Source: Phymorhynchus buccinoides
Taxonomy: Eukaryota > Mollusca > Gastropoda > Neogastropoda > Raphitomidae
NCBI GenBank assembly: GCA_017654935.2
Contig: CM065691.1
Span: forward strand, 30,165,654-30,229,653
Length of the DNA stretch: 64,000 bases
Reading direction: 5' to 3'
Made by a program: the position numbers and the translations under genes. This document shows positions 48,780-59,516 of the stretch, piece after piece (position 1 is the first letter of the stretch; every line of letters begins with the position of its first letter). The notes beneath the pieces were generated by a model. That model was given only the letters and a program-made list of their open reading frames with translations. It searched no databases and was not told the DNA's origin.

Positions 48780-49830
48780 CAGAACGGGCATTCAGATTTG
48801 TCAAGAAACAACAACTATAAACATACGAAAGATAAAAGTACTCTCACTTCCGTTGTAAACCCCTATCATCATCGTCATCCTTTAGAGAGGTATGTTCCTC
48901 ATTGTAGAACGTCTTTCTTTCCTTCGGCTACTCTTCTCTGGAATGACTTACCTGATGGAATTAAGCAGACCAACTATCTCAGCCTCCTTAAGCGTTTTCT
49001 GTCCAAAAAATGATAATGCAGTACCAAAGTGTCACTATCTTAACGACAGAACATCTGCAATTATGCGTTGTAGACTAAGACTTCAAATGAGCGACCTCAA
49101 GCACGACCTTTTTAGAAGACATATTACTAATGATCCTAGATGTAGTTGTGGTAATGACATAGAAGATGCTCGTCATTTTTTGTTTGACATGCCCTTTATT
49201 CCAAAACGCACGGCGTTCAGACATTGGGTCTACTACCTATTTGACATTAAAAACAATGTTGTGACATTTTGTTTTGGGGGTGGGAGGGAATAAAAATGCC
49301 ATTGAAAACAGAGAAATCTTCCTTGTAGTTGGAAAATTCATTTGTGTTTCCAAGCGTTTTGCTCAAGATTAATATGTGTGTTTTTATCCTTCTTTTTGTC
49401 CCTGGTGATATTGAAAACATGCTCCTGCTTAAATAGTATATATATCTTGTTACAGTGATACATTGAGTTGCCCCACTTAAACATTAACTAAAATTGGTAT
49501 TCCCCTTTTCTTCCATTTTTTTTTTATGAATTATTAGTTTCTTAGAATAATTTTTTCATCATATGACCTTGATATTCATGTTTGTTTAATATATTGTTCA
49601 CTTTTTTTTCCGAAAGTCAGTTGATACAACTGACTTTTTCGGATCATTATTTAGCTTATCTTACAAAGTGTGACTGACTTCCATCAATTGTAAAGTGTGA
49701 TGCAGCCTGTTGCTAGTACTGTGTCTATGTTCTGAGTACTTTTTTAATAAGCCTCGGCTTGTTGTACTCTTGTCTACGTATATAATTTTGTTGCTGCAAA
49801 AGTGTGTCAATAAAACATTTGTTTAAACCA
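48780..49830 (+). mobile_element. 5'-truncated LINE: C-terminal ORF end and 3' UTR
   Basis: On the + strand, a piece with CRTSFFPSATLLWNDLPDGI and LSLLKRFLSK is followed, after a one-base shift in an A-run at about 49006-49011, by RCRLRLQMSDLKHDLFRRHI and a cysteine/histidine motif CSCGNDIEDARHFLFD. This tail is typical of non-LTR retrotransposon polyproteins. The following 540 bp look like a LINE 3' UTR, with a GTCAGTTG/CAACTGAC hairpin near 49616-49640 and AATAAA near 49810. The RT core is missing. Confidence 0.75.
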
Positions 49831-50238
49831 AAAGTACTCACAAACAACATGACTGGTCCGCATCTTTTAAAAGGTAAAAAACAATTCTTGCTTTTTCAAA
49901 GCAATGCAATGTTCTTTCATTCCTAATCATAACATGGCTGATCTTGGGTTTAGTTAAACACACAATTTTTGAATATGACTTTATTACCCATCTTTGTTTA
50001 GCTTGCGTATTTGTTCAGTTTATTGATGAATAAGATTTACGAAGATTCAGAAACGTGCATGGAATCGTTTAGTGTCTGCAGGATCGTGGATGGCTAAGTG
50101 ATACTGAGGCATCGTAAATCCTTCTCCTTTTCCATCTCCCCTCGTTTTGTCTGCAACGCATTCTTTGATGAAGAATACAACCTGGTGAATGGTGCATAAC
50201 CTGACCTCAGACTCACCTGATGCAATACCGTTCAAGAA
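49831..50238. other. no gene seen
   Basis: No feature recognised between the LINE remnant and the Helitron. Confidence 0.5.
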
Positions 50239-50718
50239 TCTATAATATAATACGCTAAGGCCCGAAGTGTAAAAGAACGGGGGAAAAACTCGGATACTGC
50301 GTAAATGTCGGACTTTTGCTTGCCATACAGTTCCAGAAGAACGCGTTGGGGACGCGATTCCGCTATGTCTGGTTCAAAATTTTTCTTTTGAAAGTTGATT
50401 TTGAAGGCAAAATGTATGAACTTTTCCTTGAAATTTTGTGTCGTCTGCGTCGCCCGAGCTGTGTCGGAAATTGCCGAATCTACCTCGGAAAACCACGAAG
50501 AATGCCGAACCCGTGTTTCGTAATTTCCGCCCTTTTCTTTCCCGTCCTTTACTTTCCGGCTGTGTGATGTCAGCCAGCTTTGTGGTTCGGGGAACTCTCT
50601 TACATTCACAGACAGCATATTATGTTCTATCAACCCTGTTCTACCCTGGCTTGAATACATTATTTTTGCATTTCAAACATTTTATTTATGGACCCGTGCC
50701 AAGCACGGGTGTAACTAG
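50239..50718 (+). mobile_element. non-autonomous Helitron, 480 bp
   Basis: The 5' end is TCTATAATATAATACGC preceded by A (50238). The 3' end is CTAG (50715-50718) followed by T (50719). Just upstream is the hairpin ACCCGTGC-CAA-GCACGGGT (50692-50710). TC start, subterminal hairpin, CTRR end and insertion between A and T are the diagnostic features of Helitrons. No Rep/helicase is present. A 142-codon minus-strand open frame inside it is not recognised and is probably spurious. Confidence 0.8.
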
Positions 50719-51319
50719 TGTTCATATATTTTGACAGTAAACCAGTGTCCATAACAGTTGAAAGGCTTCTTCAGACTGTACTCGTAACGCTTCTTCAAAA
50801 CTCATTGTACGACTGATTGCCAAGGATCATTTTGTTTTCTGCGCGATATGACCTTGGACTAAGAGTCGATTTTCTATTAGCTTGTTTATTGTAGCTTAAT
50901 TGTCGTTTTTGACTTCTTCACACGTTTATAACCTTTATTTTTTATTTTTTAATCAAGAGTCTTTTAAATCTCTTTTTTTTATATCAGGAATTATCTTGGA
51001 CTAGGAGTTGGTTTTCCACTAGCTTGTAGCTTGTCTTGGGATGTAATGTTTTTGGTTTTTTTACTTCTTCGCACGTTTATTACCTTTATTTTTAATTTTT
51101 CTAATCAAGTCTTTTGTTGTTGTTGTTGTCTTACCCTGGCTATAAGACTTCATGGATCATCCCAACAGCGGAAGCGCTTGAACACTATGGTACAAGCGCA
51201 TCAGCTACAGACGAGAAAGTTACGTATGTGACCGTTTTTTTTGATTACCCCGCCACGTGGGCAGCCACACTCCGGCTTCGGGGGGAATCAAGACTCTTAC
51301 TTTTGTTTTTTTTAATCAG
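50719..51319. other. no exon recognised before the phosphatase exons
   Basis: I looked for upstream alkaline phosphatase exons (for example the catalytic DSA motif) and saw none. The region contains two diverged copies of a block with CTAGCTTGT..TTTTTGACTTCTTC.CACGTTTAT (near 50868 and 51010; short words only). Confidence 0.5.
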
Positions 51320-51422
51320 GAATGGCTGGCAGATGTACGAGCTCAAGGCAGCAATGCACAGTACGTGCAAAACGCTGCTGAATTCCGAGCGGTGTCTGCT
51401 GCTGACGTGGATCAGCTTTTAG
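51320..51422 (+). CDS. alkaline phosphatase, internal exon 1 of those visible
   Basis: Alkaline phosphatases are metal-dependent phosphomonoesterases, usually GPI-anchored on the outer cell surface in animals. This 103-bp exon follows acceptor aatcag and encodes EWLADVRAQGSNAQYVQN then AAEFRAVSAADVDQLL, ending one base into a Gly codon before donor TTAG|GTAAGG. It matches the family segment just before the conserved GLFxxxxMxYE stretch. Phase 0 at the 5' end means an upstream exon is required. None of the N-terminal exons (metal ligand Asp42, catalytic Ser92 in human placental numbering) is found upstream in this window. Joins in phase to 53042. Confidence 0.9.
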
Positions 51423-51996
51423 GTAAGGATCGAGCAAATAGAATGATAGGTAGGCAGTTTAGTGTGTTATTTTTTGGTTTAAACGAATGTTTATTGAGTA
51501 ACACATTGTAAAGCAACAACATAAACAAATGAAAACGAGCACAACAACTTAAAGCTTATACAAGGTGCTCAAACACAAGTAGATTATACAATATTGGCTG
51601 CCACAAGTAATAAGAGACTGGAACAGAACATGATAATGAAAATGATAGCATACAAAATGTGCACGAACAAGCAAGCAACAACAAGAACACAGGAAATTGA
51701 AATTGAAAATTAAATGAATTTTGTTTTTGACGAACGAAACTTTTTTTATTCAGGGAAAAAGAGTAAGCACACAATGTTGTTTTTTTACATCTTGCCCTCA
51801 AACAAACATGCAAGAAAATCATTATATTCAACACAAAAATAATGAAGCATGCAAAAATAATCATCGAACAATTATTATCCCTGAAGAAGGAAAAATAGAT
51901 GCGACAACAATACAGTCAGTCTCCCCCTACCCCCCCTCTCTCCCCCTACAGATTCCACTCCCTCCTCCTCCCTCCCACCCCCCCATACTCATACAA

Positions 51997-52001
<5 letters not shown>

Positions 52002-52049
<48 letters not shown>
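52002..52049 (+). repeat. (GA)n microsatellite in phosphatase intron
   Basis: About 23 GA repeats preceded by a C-rich stretch, in the intron between 51422 and 53042. Confidence 0.95.
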
Positions 52050-52053
<4 letters not shown>

Positions 52054-53041
52054 AACACATGAAATAAGGTAAATACAAAACTTGTTAATAAAGAGAGCAG
52101 TTTAGTTTGTGCTGGTTATGATGGAGTTGATGCTGTTGTACGTTGATGCTATCGTTTGGTTAATATCGGCTTGCGTGTTGATCCTTTTCTCTCTCCATTT
52201 TGTTCTCTTCCATCCCAACGATTATGTAGGCCTTGACCTAAATTTTGATCGTATGAAGAGCTTGTGGGTTCACACGTCTGTCCGTGTGTATGTCTGTGTG
52301 TAAATAAAGATGTAGTCTGCTAAATAAAGTGTGCTTTTCCAAAACAATGTTATAGAACATTGAAAGAATGGTTCCCAGGGGATCAAAGATGACGCTCGAT
52401 TTTTCGGGTAAATTGAATATCAAATAATGTCCAAGAAGTGCTTTATTGGTTTATTATCAACATTCATTTCCCTGTATAGGTCTTCGAATATTCGACCATT
52501 CATTATTTTCTGTTGCTGGTGGTTTAGGCAACTATGCCCTCTTTGTTCTTTGGTATGTCAACACATTTTATGCGTAATGTTACTTTGTGTCAAGTCTACT
52601 AGGCCTATGTAGTCTGGAGAGTCAAACATATAAGTCTACAGGGTTTCTCTAAAAGTCTGATACATGGAGAAAATGTATAGTGTCAATAAATTTCAATATG
52701 TGTTTGAACAACATCCGAAATTTGGACACATTAGTGTTTTTTGTTGTTGTTTTTAAATTTACTATTCATATTTATGTTTCTTATTTATTTATTTTTATGC
52801 TCTCCCCAAAGTTGGTGTACTGTAACCAGATTGGTTCTTCTGCCAACGTACTGGATGCAGATGCAGATAAAATGACATAATATAATTTTTATACTCATAT
52901 TTTATCTGCGAAAGAACAAAAACCTACAGTTAGGGATATTCCCCATGTGTCCAGATGTGTCCAGTCTTTAGGGACATCCTGTATGTTGTCTTCAATCTAT
53001 ACAGTCTTCACACTAGAGTGTAAATTTGCCTCGTGTGTCAG

Positions 53042-53176
53042 GTCTATTCACAGAGGACCACATGACTTACGAGTTGTCACGGGACAACCAGCAGGAGCCC
53101 TCCATCGCTGAGATGACCACCAAAGCCATCGAGATCCTCAGCAAGAACAGCAAAGGATTCTTCCTCCTGGTAGAAG
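53042..53176 (+). CDS. alkaline phosphatase, second visible exon
   Basis: 135 bp between acceptor gtgtcag (ends 53041) and donor GAAG|GTATAA. With the G carried over it encodes GLFTEDHMTYELSRDNQQ, PSIAEMTTKAIEILSKN and SKGFFLLVEG. This is the conserved segment leading to the metal-binding loop. The Glu of VEG corresponds to Glu311, a magnesium ligand in human placental phosphatase. It leaves one base (G), in phase with 55688. A second, damaged copy of this exon lies at about 63245-63393. Confidence 0.93.
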
Positions 53177-53879
53177 GTATAACATCTACACTCTTGTTAT
53201 CATTGTTATTTTGTTTTCCCTTTCTCCCGTGTCCGAATAATATACCCTTCAGATAATAGAAAAGAAAAAAAAGAAAAAGACATATATTATACTGTTTGGA
53301 AAACATAGGTTGAAATGTCTTTATTGTAGAGAACTAATTCCTACAATATAGGCCTATATACCTGCTCTCGGCCCAAGAAAACGTCTCGACAATTGATGTC
53401 TGGAATAGTCCATAGAGGCCAAACAATTCCTACACTTAATACTGCAGTATAAAGCTAATGTCCGAATGACTGGTTGAAGCGACGGACGAACAACTCTTTG
53501 TATACAGAAAGAAAATTGATGAACACAGACACAGCCTGTATACTGTAATTATCTCGAAAAGGCGCTAGATAATACGATAAATAAATTGTAAGCAATAAAA
53601 ACTACATGACCAGTTATAGCAATCATCCGTGAACACAAGTGCACACAAATTTGTTTTATGCAGCTTCCTGTTTACGAATTTCGAGTACCACCACCGAAAA
53701 GTGTCATTTCGCTGAAATGGGGTGAAAACATAAAAGTGAGTAAAATTATCAGAATCAGTTACATTTCTTGCTCACATCGCAAACGTCGTTCAAGAGACAA
53801 GAGACAAGAGAGGTACAAGTTTCATACCCGAAGTGAGATAATGACGTCATTTGACACGCAAAGAGTTGTCTTTCTGTGT

Positions 53880-54890
53880 TGGTATGCTGGAGAACAGTTG
53901 TACACACACTCATTGTGTCATTAGTGTTTAGAATATCACAATGCGTCGCTTCCAAAGCTTGGATTCACTGCCATGAGGTTGGTACTGCTGATACACGTCG
54001 TGAAGGTGGCAGAATTTTGGTGACTGGTAATAAAAATAGCCGTTTTCCACTTTTTTTTAGGCCTGCCCAAATCGCTATCTTGCAGCATTTTGATTTGCTG
54101 AATGCCTCATTGCGGAACATTTTCACTCAAACTGTGAGGAACGGACTCAATGATGCTGCCTTCACTCCCCCTGGGCATTTTGGGGCATCCTGCTCATTCC
54201 AGCTAATAAGCAGCGCTGTGTTTTGAGAGCCCAGAACCACATCATCTGGACATTATGAGACTGGACATGAATTCTCTTCACCAACGAGTTCAGGATCTGT
54301 TTCACGGATGGTCTTGCCAGGGTGTGGAGGTTCTCAGGAAAGCATTACCAGGAAACGGGAGTCAGAGTGTGTGGCAGATCTCGGGGTGGGTCTTTGACGG
54401 TTTGCGCCTGTATCAGCATGGTCAGGAAAACAGTGTCACAAATTATTCAAAAGGAATCCCTGACAGCTGTTCGCTACATGTATACAGGTATGAGTTCATC
54501 GATGTCCACGTCAAACTTTCTGCTGGTACGACCCAAGATGACGTCATCTTCATGGATGATAATGCACCTTTTCATCGAGGAAGGGTTGTTCACATGTACA
54601 TGCAGCAAGAGATCATCGTCCATATGAGGTAGGTTGCCCGTTCCAGAGACCTCAGTCTGATAGAACAATGTTGAAACATGCTCCAGGCAGCCGTTAGCAG
54701 CCGTTCACAGCAGCTCAGAAGTCAACCGGACACAAAACAGTGCTCGTTAGAGGCGTGGAACACCCTGGATCAGCAGAAGCTTGAAAAGCTCCTCCAGAAC
54801 ACAACATGGCGTTTCCAAGCTGCAATTGCAGTGAGGGGGTCTTGCACATGCTTATTCGTGACTGTTTTTACTGAAAAAAACAAAAATAAC
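53880..54890 (+). pseudogene. decayed Tc1/mariner-type transposase in phosphatase intron
   Basis: Successive frames on the + strand show Tc1 transposase landmarks in order. These are an HTH-like piece (SQCVASKAWIHCHEVGTADT), TVRNGLNDAAF, RVWRFSGKHYQETG, GGSLTVCACIS, FMDDNAPFHRGRVVHMY (second catalytic Asp), RSRDLSLIEQC (around the third acidic residue) and a C-terminal AAIAVRGSCT. Several frameshifts and stops interrupt it, so it is inactive. Terminal inverted repeats were not located. It lies in the same orientation as the host gene, inside the intron between 53176 and 55688. Confidence 0.85.
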
Positions 54891-55135
54891 TGATAATGAA
54901 ACATTCGCTCCATTCGGTTGCTTTATGCATTTTGATGGGGTATCACAAACTTTCCTTGAGGTAAGCCAATCAAATTATTCTCGGACCTCGTTTTTGTTAT
55001 TTTATTGAAATGTGAAGATGAAATGTTAATCGAACTAAGCAAGGAAAACAATTAATGGCGTTATTGATAATTTTGCATGTCTAAGATCCTTAGCACATTT
55101 TGAGCAGTATGTCTAGTTATGGGTCCTTTGTATCT

Positions 55136-55687
55136 TCCAGGCAGGCCCTAGAAGTGACGGTGCAGTTATTACCCGTTAATTGTATTGTCATTACGAAGGT
55201 GCAGTTATTACCTGTTAATTATACTGTAATTGATACGGTGTGTTCAAAGGAGGCTGTGTGGACCATGGGCATCTCCAGAACTGGTTCAGTCGGGCCCTGG
55301 AAGAGACGGTGCAGTTATTACATTGTGAAGTACATTGTTATTACTATGTGGTATGTCCTCAGGAGGCCGTATTGACCATGGTCACCATCAGAACTGGGCC
55401 AGACAGGCCCTGGAAGAGACGGTGCAGATGTTAATTATACTGTAATACTATGACGTGTCCTCGGGAGGCCGTATTGACCTCGGTCACCATCAGCTCAGAA
55501 ATGGGCCAAGCGGGCCCTGGAAGAGACGGTGCAGCTATTACCTATTAATTATGTTGTAATACTATGGTGTGTCCTCAGGAGGCCGTATTGACCACTGTCA
55601 CCATCAGAACTGGGCCAAGCGGGCCCTGAAAGAGACGGTGCAGCTATTACCTATTAATTATATTGTAATACTATGGTGTGTCCTCAG
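55136..55687 (+). repeat. tandem array of truncated active-site exon copies
   Basis: Units of about 105-116 bp, each containing a splice-acceptor-like CTCAGGAGGCC and the first 59 or so bases of the exon at 55688 (coding for [20 protein letters not shown]). Each is followed by GGTGCAGCTATTACCTATTA and AT-rich filler. Copies lie near 55137 (tail only), 55244, 55360, 55460 and 55577, before the real exon. Each copy diverges after GAGACG, where the true exon continues GAGACTGTGGCC. Later copies resemble the exon most closely. Confidence 0.93.
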
Positions 55688-55876
55688 GAGGCCGCATTGA
55701 CCATGGTCACCATCAGAACTGGGCCAAGCGGGCCCTGGAAGAGACTGTGGCCTTTGAGGAGGCCATTGAGGCAGCAGGCCAGATGACAGGGGACGATACT
55801 CTGATGGTCGTCACGGCCGACCACTCCCACGTCTTCAGCATCGCTGGTTATCCTAGTCGGGGCAATGACATTCTCG
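55688..55876 (+). CDS. alkaline phosphatase, active-site exon
   Basis: 189 bp between acceptor cctcag (ends 55687) and donor CTCG|GTATGG. With the carried G it encodes [20 protein letters not shown] then [39 protein letters not shown] and NDIL, ending in a split Gly codon. The zinc ligands are present: Asp and the last His of RIDHGHH (Asp316, His320 in human placental numbering), and Asp-His of TADHSH (Asp357, His358). Preceded by the array of partial copies of its own 5' end. In phase with 56159. Confidence 0.95.
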
Positions 55877-56158
55877 GTATGGGTGGGCTTTGGTTTTTCA
55901 GTTTGTAAATGATGTTTGTTTTCACGAACTAGTCATTGCATTTTTAACACTTTTCACTCAGATACCCTCGTCAGAAAATTGTGCCATTACTCTGTCTTTT
56001 TTTCTATGTGTTCTTACTTCTGACTTAATTTTTTAATCGTTTGCCTTTCTTTGGTTTATTTTTTTCCCCCGTCTGTCTTTCTTTTGTTTATCTCTGTATG
56101 TCTTTCTGTCTGTCTGTCTGTCTTTCTTTCACTTATCGTTTCCTGTCTGTCATTTCAG

Positions 56159-56281
56159 GTTTGGTGGACGATGTCCCATGGTATCAGAATCCCACGGACG
56201 GTCAGCCGTACACCACTTTGGTTTATGGTAATGGCCCTGGACCCAACCGCACCCAGGAGGACCTCAACACTGTTAACACCT
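56159..56281 (+). CDS. alkaline phosphatase, crown-region exon
   Basis: Acceptor catttcag; encodes GLVDDVPWYQNPTDGQPYTT then LVYGNGPGPNRTQEDLNTVNT. The LVYGNGPG motif is conserved in the family. Two GTTAAC sites near the end can act as donors; only the second (exon end 56281, ACACCT|GTTAAC) leaves one base that joins in phase to 57272 or 57278. A (GA)n array starts about 10 bp into the intron. Confidence 0.85.
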
Positions 56282-56290
56282 GTTAACACC

Positions 56291-56365
<75 letters not shown>

Positions 56366-56590
56366 TATATTAATGATAATGAGAGATGAACCTTTATTTT
56401 AACCTTTATTTTACAACGGTAAAAGTATTCACATAGATTAGCCATTTTTCATACTTGCCGTTAGCACAAAAAACATATAGAACATACCAACAAAAATTAA
56501 GCGAACTAAAACTAATAAAATATGATCTTAACACACACCATCAATATTGAAAATGCACTGATAAAAAATAATGAAGAAAAAAGTGGAAAG

Positions 56591-56651
<61 letters not shown>

Positions 56652-56866
56652 ACGCACGCGCACACACACACATTGCATAATGCATGGCTAAAAAACGCAT
56701 CCATATTACAAAAAAGATAACCCAACAACAGAGCATACAACAAAGATATTACAATCATTGATTGCATACCGTATTGTAAACACAACTACATGAGATGAGA
56801 GAAACATTAAGTGAAATGCGCCGTATGAATTCAAATTAATGTCAAAACAATAAAATAAAGAGAGAA

Positions 56867-56944
<78 letters not shown>

Positions 56945-57015
56945 TCATTGTCTGTGTGTGGCACACAACATGCTTGGTATACTCCTCGTACAACCATTCT
57001 GACACGACATCATTT

Positions 57016-57079
<64 letters not shown>

Positions 57080-57108
57080 AAGACAGACAGAGACAGAGAC
57101 TGAGACAC

Positions 57109-57139
<31 letters not shown>

Positions 57140-57161
57140 CAGAGACAGAGAGAGAGAGACA

Positions 57162-57241
<80 letters not shown>

Positions 57242-57271
57242 AAATCATCCATCTGTTTTGGAAATCCACAG
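56282..57271 (+). repeat. last phosphatase intron, dominated by (GA)n and (CA)n
   Basis: (GA)n at about 56292-56360, 56872-56938, 57018-57078 and 57180-57240, with GAGACAGA variants between the last two, and (CA)n at 56590-56660. Roughly a third to a half of the intron is purine repeat on the sense strand. The acceptor ATCCACAG at 57271 follows the last array by only about 30 bp. Confidence 0.9.
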
Positions 57272-57618
57272 CTGCAGACAATTACCGCTTCCAAGTGGCC
57301 GTGCCCACACTGGAGCATGCCGAGACCCACAGCGGGGAGGACGTGGCCATCTACGCCAAGGGCCCCATGGCCCACCTGTTCCACGGAGTGCACGAGCAGA
57401 ACTACATCGCCCACGTCATGGCCTATGCCTCCTGTGTGGGGCCCAATAAGGGACACTGCACCGACCCCACGCCCGACCCGCAAGGCAACGACGACTGCAC
57501 GGGAGGGGCGGCAGGGAGGAGAGCTGGGGGGGAGGTGGTGATGGTGGTGGTGTTACTACTACTACTAGCAGAGTTGATGATGGTCATGAACCTGCGTGTG
57601 GGTTCTACTTGGTTTTAA
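57272..57618 (+). CDS. alkaline phosphatase, last exon with C-terminal hydrophobic tail
   Basis: Acceptor tccacag; an alternative acceptor six bases later keeps the frame. Encodes [20 protein letters not shown] then [38 protein letters not shown] and a Pro/Asp/Gly-rich segment. It ends in a hydrophobic [18 protein letters not shown] stretch and stop at 57616-57618. The His of ETHSGEDVA is the third ligand of zinc 1 (His432 in human placental numbering). A Cys/Gly-rich spacer plus hydrophobic tail fits a GPI-anchor signal, though about nine polar residues follow it. The end of the gene is therefore complete. Confidence 0.92.
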
Positions 57619-57699
57619 TTAGCAACTTAGGATGCGCGTTTTACCGCCAGGGGGCAGTCAAACCAGTAGGGGCTTATCACGCGATATTCTTAGTTGGGC

Positions 57700-57760
57700 G
57701 TAGTGAGAGAGAGAGAGAGAGAGAGAGAGAGGGACTCCTGTCCCTCTCTCTCTCTCTCTT
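57700..57760. repeat. (GA)n-(CT)n inverted repeat
   Basis: GAGAGAGA...GGGAC, four bases, then GTCCC...TCTCTCTC, enclosed by ATTCTTAG and CTAAGAAT. It forms a hairpin of purine and pyrimidine tracts just after the phosphatase stop codon. Confidence 0.85.
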
Positions 57761-57773
57761 TATCCCCAGCTAA

Positions 57774-57792
57774 GAATAATAATAATAATAAC

Positions 57793-57829
<37 letters not shown>

Positions 57830-58135
57830 GTACATTTATATAGCGCTTTACCTCGGATGAGCCCAAAGCGGTTTACAATCAATTATTCATCAAGAAATAG
57901 ACAACAAAAACAGCATTAAAGAATGACACCAACCAGCAACAACGCATATACAAGAATATAGAGAGGATTAGCCCCACTCGAGCGTTATGCCACCTGGTGG
58001 TCAAATTGGCGAGCTAGGTTGACCATTACTGAGAAAGGATAAGGTTAATCGCCTGCGTACATTAGATTCCTAATCCTCACGTTACCCCTTTCGATTATAT
58101 AAGCAATAAGCCGACCGCTTCTTTCTTATATATAC
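57774..58135 (-). repeat. (ATT)n-tailed dispersed repeat
   Basis: An AAT/AAC array (57774-57829) joined to ACATTTATATAGCGCTTTAC and AAGCGGTTTAC blocks. This structure recurs widely in invertebrate genomes as the 3' end of LINE-mobilised repeats, here read on the - strand. Class assignment is tentative. Confidence 0.5.
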
Positions 58136-58739
58136 TGCTCACAAAAAGTATGGGGGTATTGACTTTGCAATATCACCATGGGTTCAATAACCAGACCATA
58201 AGTTTCATTTCATGCGAAAATGATAGTTCTGCCTTTTCTTGGCTGTAAAATCGAAGACACAAATCAATGGTAAATCGTCACGTGACTACCGGAGGCGATA
58301 AACATCAGTGGGTGTGTTATTTGAAATCGCAAAACAACTTTACACAGTCGACAGATTGTTGGGCCACTGTTTGACACGAGGCATTCAAGGCAATGCTTTC
58401 ACATGCTCTGGAGCAGTCTCCTGAAGATTTTCTGGAGGATTAATGGGTTTTTCCAGGCATCCCTAGTTCTTGTTATGACCGTTACAATGATGCAAGGTGA
58501 AATTGAATAACGCCAGCGTTGGGCAGATTTTAACCTCCAAAATGACAATCCGTGTCTCCACTGAGCAACGACCATCTCATGGTGTACAAGGTCCCCTGAC
58601 CATTTTCTGTCAAATGCTGCTATGCCTTGCAGGAAACAGTGGTCCAACACATTTTCAACTAATTTATGACTATTTTTGTGACTTTTTGACGTTGCACCCA
58701 TTGACTCTTATGGACAATATCACACAGTTCTGGTTTTTT
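58136..58739. other. possible Tc1-type end remnant
   Basis: Begins TACTGCTCACAAAAAGTATG, which resembles Tc1-type terminal repeats. No transposase frame is recognised in the following 600 bp and no matching opposite end is seen. Confidence 0.3.
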
Positions 58740-59516
58740 GCTGTCCCATCTTCTGGGTCGTACAGTGGCGTTGCTCCCACGCCGCTCATTCCGAATCCCC
58801 TGTAAATTTGCAGCTGCATGGCTTGTTCAAGTCGCAGTCGCAAACTCCAATATCAACAGGGGAGCGAATCTATGTTAGGCCGTCAGGAGGCATCCAAAAC
58901 CGAGGAGACACTGCACTGCTGCTGAGTCACCTCAGTGGAGTTCAGCGGAGCCTGTGCAGGACACCACCTACTAAGCCCCCTTCTGACGACACTATTCTCT
59001 CAGTCGCTCCCCAGAACACACTGATCCCCATGACTTTGACCCGAACGCAACAAGGCACAGACTGAATTGGAAACCGAAGCTGAGGTCACAATGAGAGCAG
59101 GGCATGCAAAGCCACAGATTTTGAGACTTTTTTTCGTTTTAATGATTGACTGAAATGAGGCGGATGACAACGATGATGATGATGATGCTATGGAGTTCCG
59201 TATCGGTCTGAGACTGCATGACAGGGCTGTATTATAAGCTTCCTTTCATAATGATATCCCGGCGTTAACCAGGCCCGAGAACTACAGACACCTGCAGTGT
59301 TGGTCTTGAAATTAGACAAACACTCTCAGATTCGCATCCGTTAAGCGGATGAAGCTCGACTGTGTGGTTTCAGTCTTCCCATTGAGCCCATAGCCACTCA
59401 CTCTGGGTAGGAGTCGGTCCAGGACCCAAAAAACCCTCTCCTCTGATGGGATTCGAACCCGAGACCTACCAGCCAGTAGTCCGCGACGCTAACCACTACA
59501 CCACGGCGGCTGGTCA
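58740..59516 (-). mobile_element. tRNA-derived SINE, second full-length copy
   Basis: Collinear with 11190-12020. The - strand head near 59514 has the A box GTGGTGTAGTGGTTAGCGTC and B box GGGTTCGAATCCC; the tail lies at 58740 next to a short T-run. No clear target duplication is seen. Small deletions relative to the first copy. Confidence 0.85.

Noticed and set aside
50232..50660. 142-codon minus-strand open frame
   Set aside because: It lies inside the Helitron, shows no recognisable motif and has no visible gene context.
55244..55641. Additional functional phosphatase exons
   Set aside because: The copies contain only the first ~59 bases of the exon, several with base changes in the metal-binding loop, and diverge at the same point. 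They are tandem partial copies, not alternative full exons.
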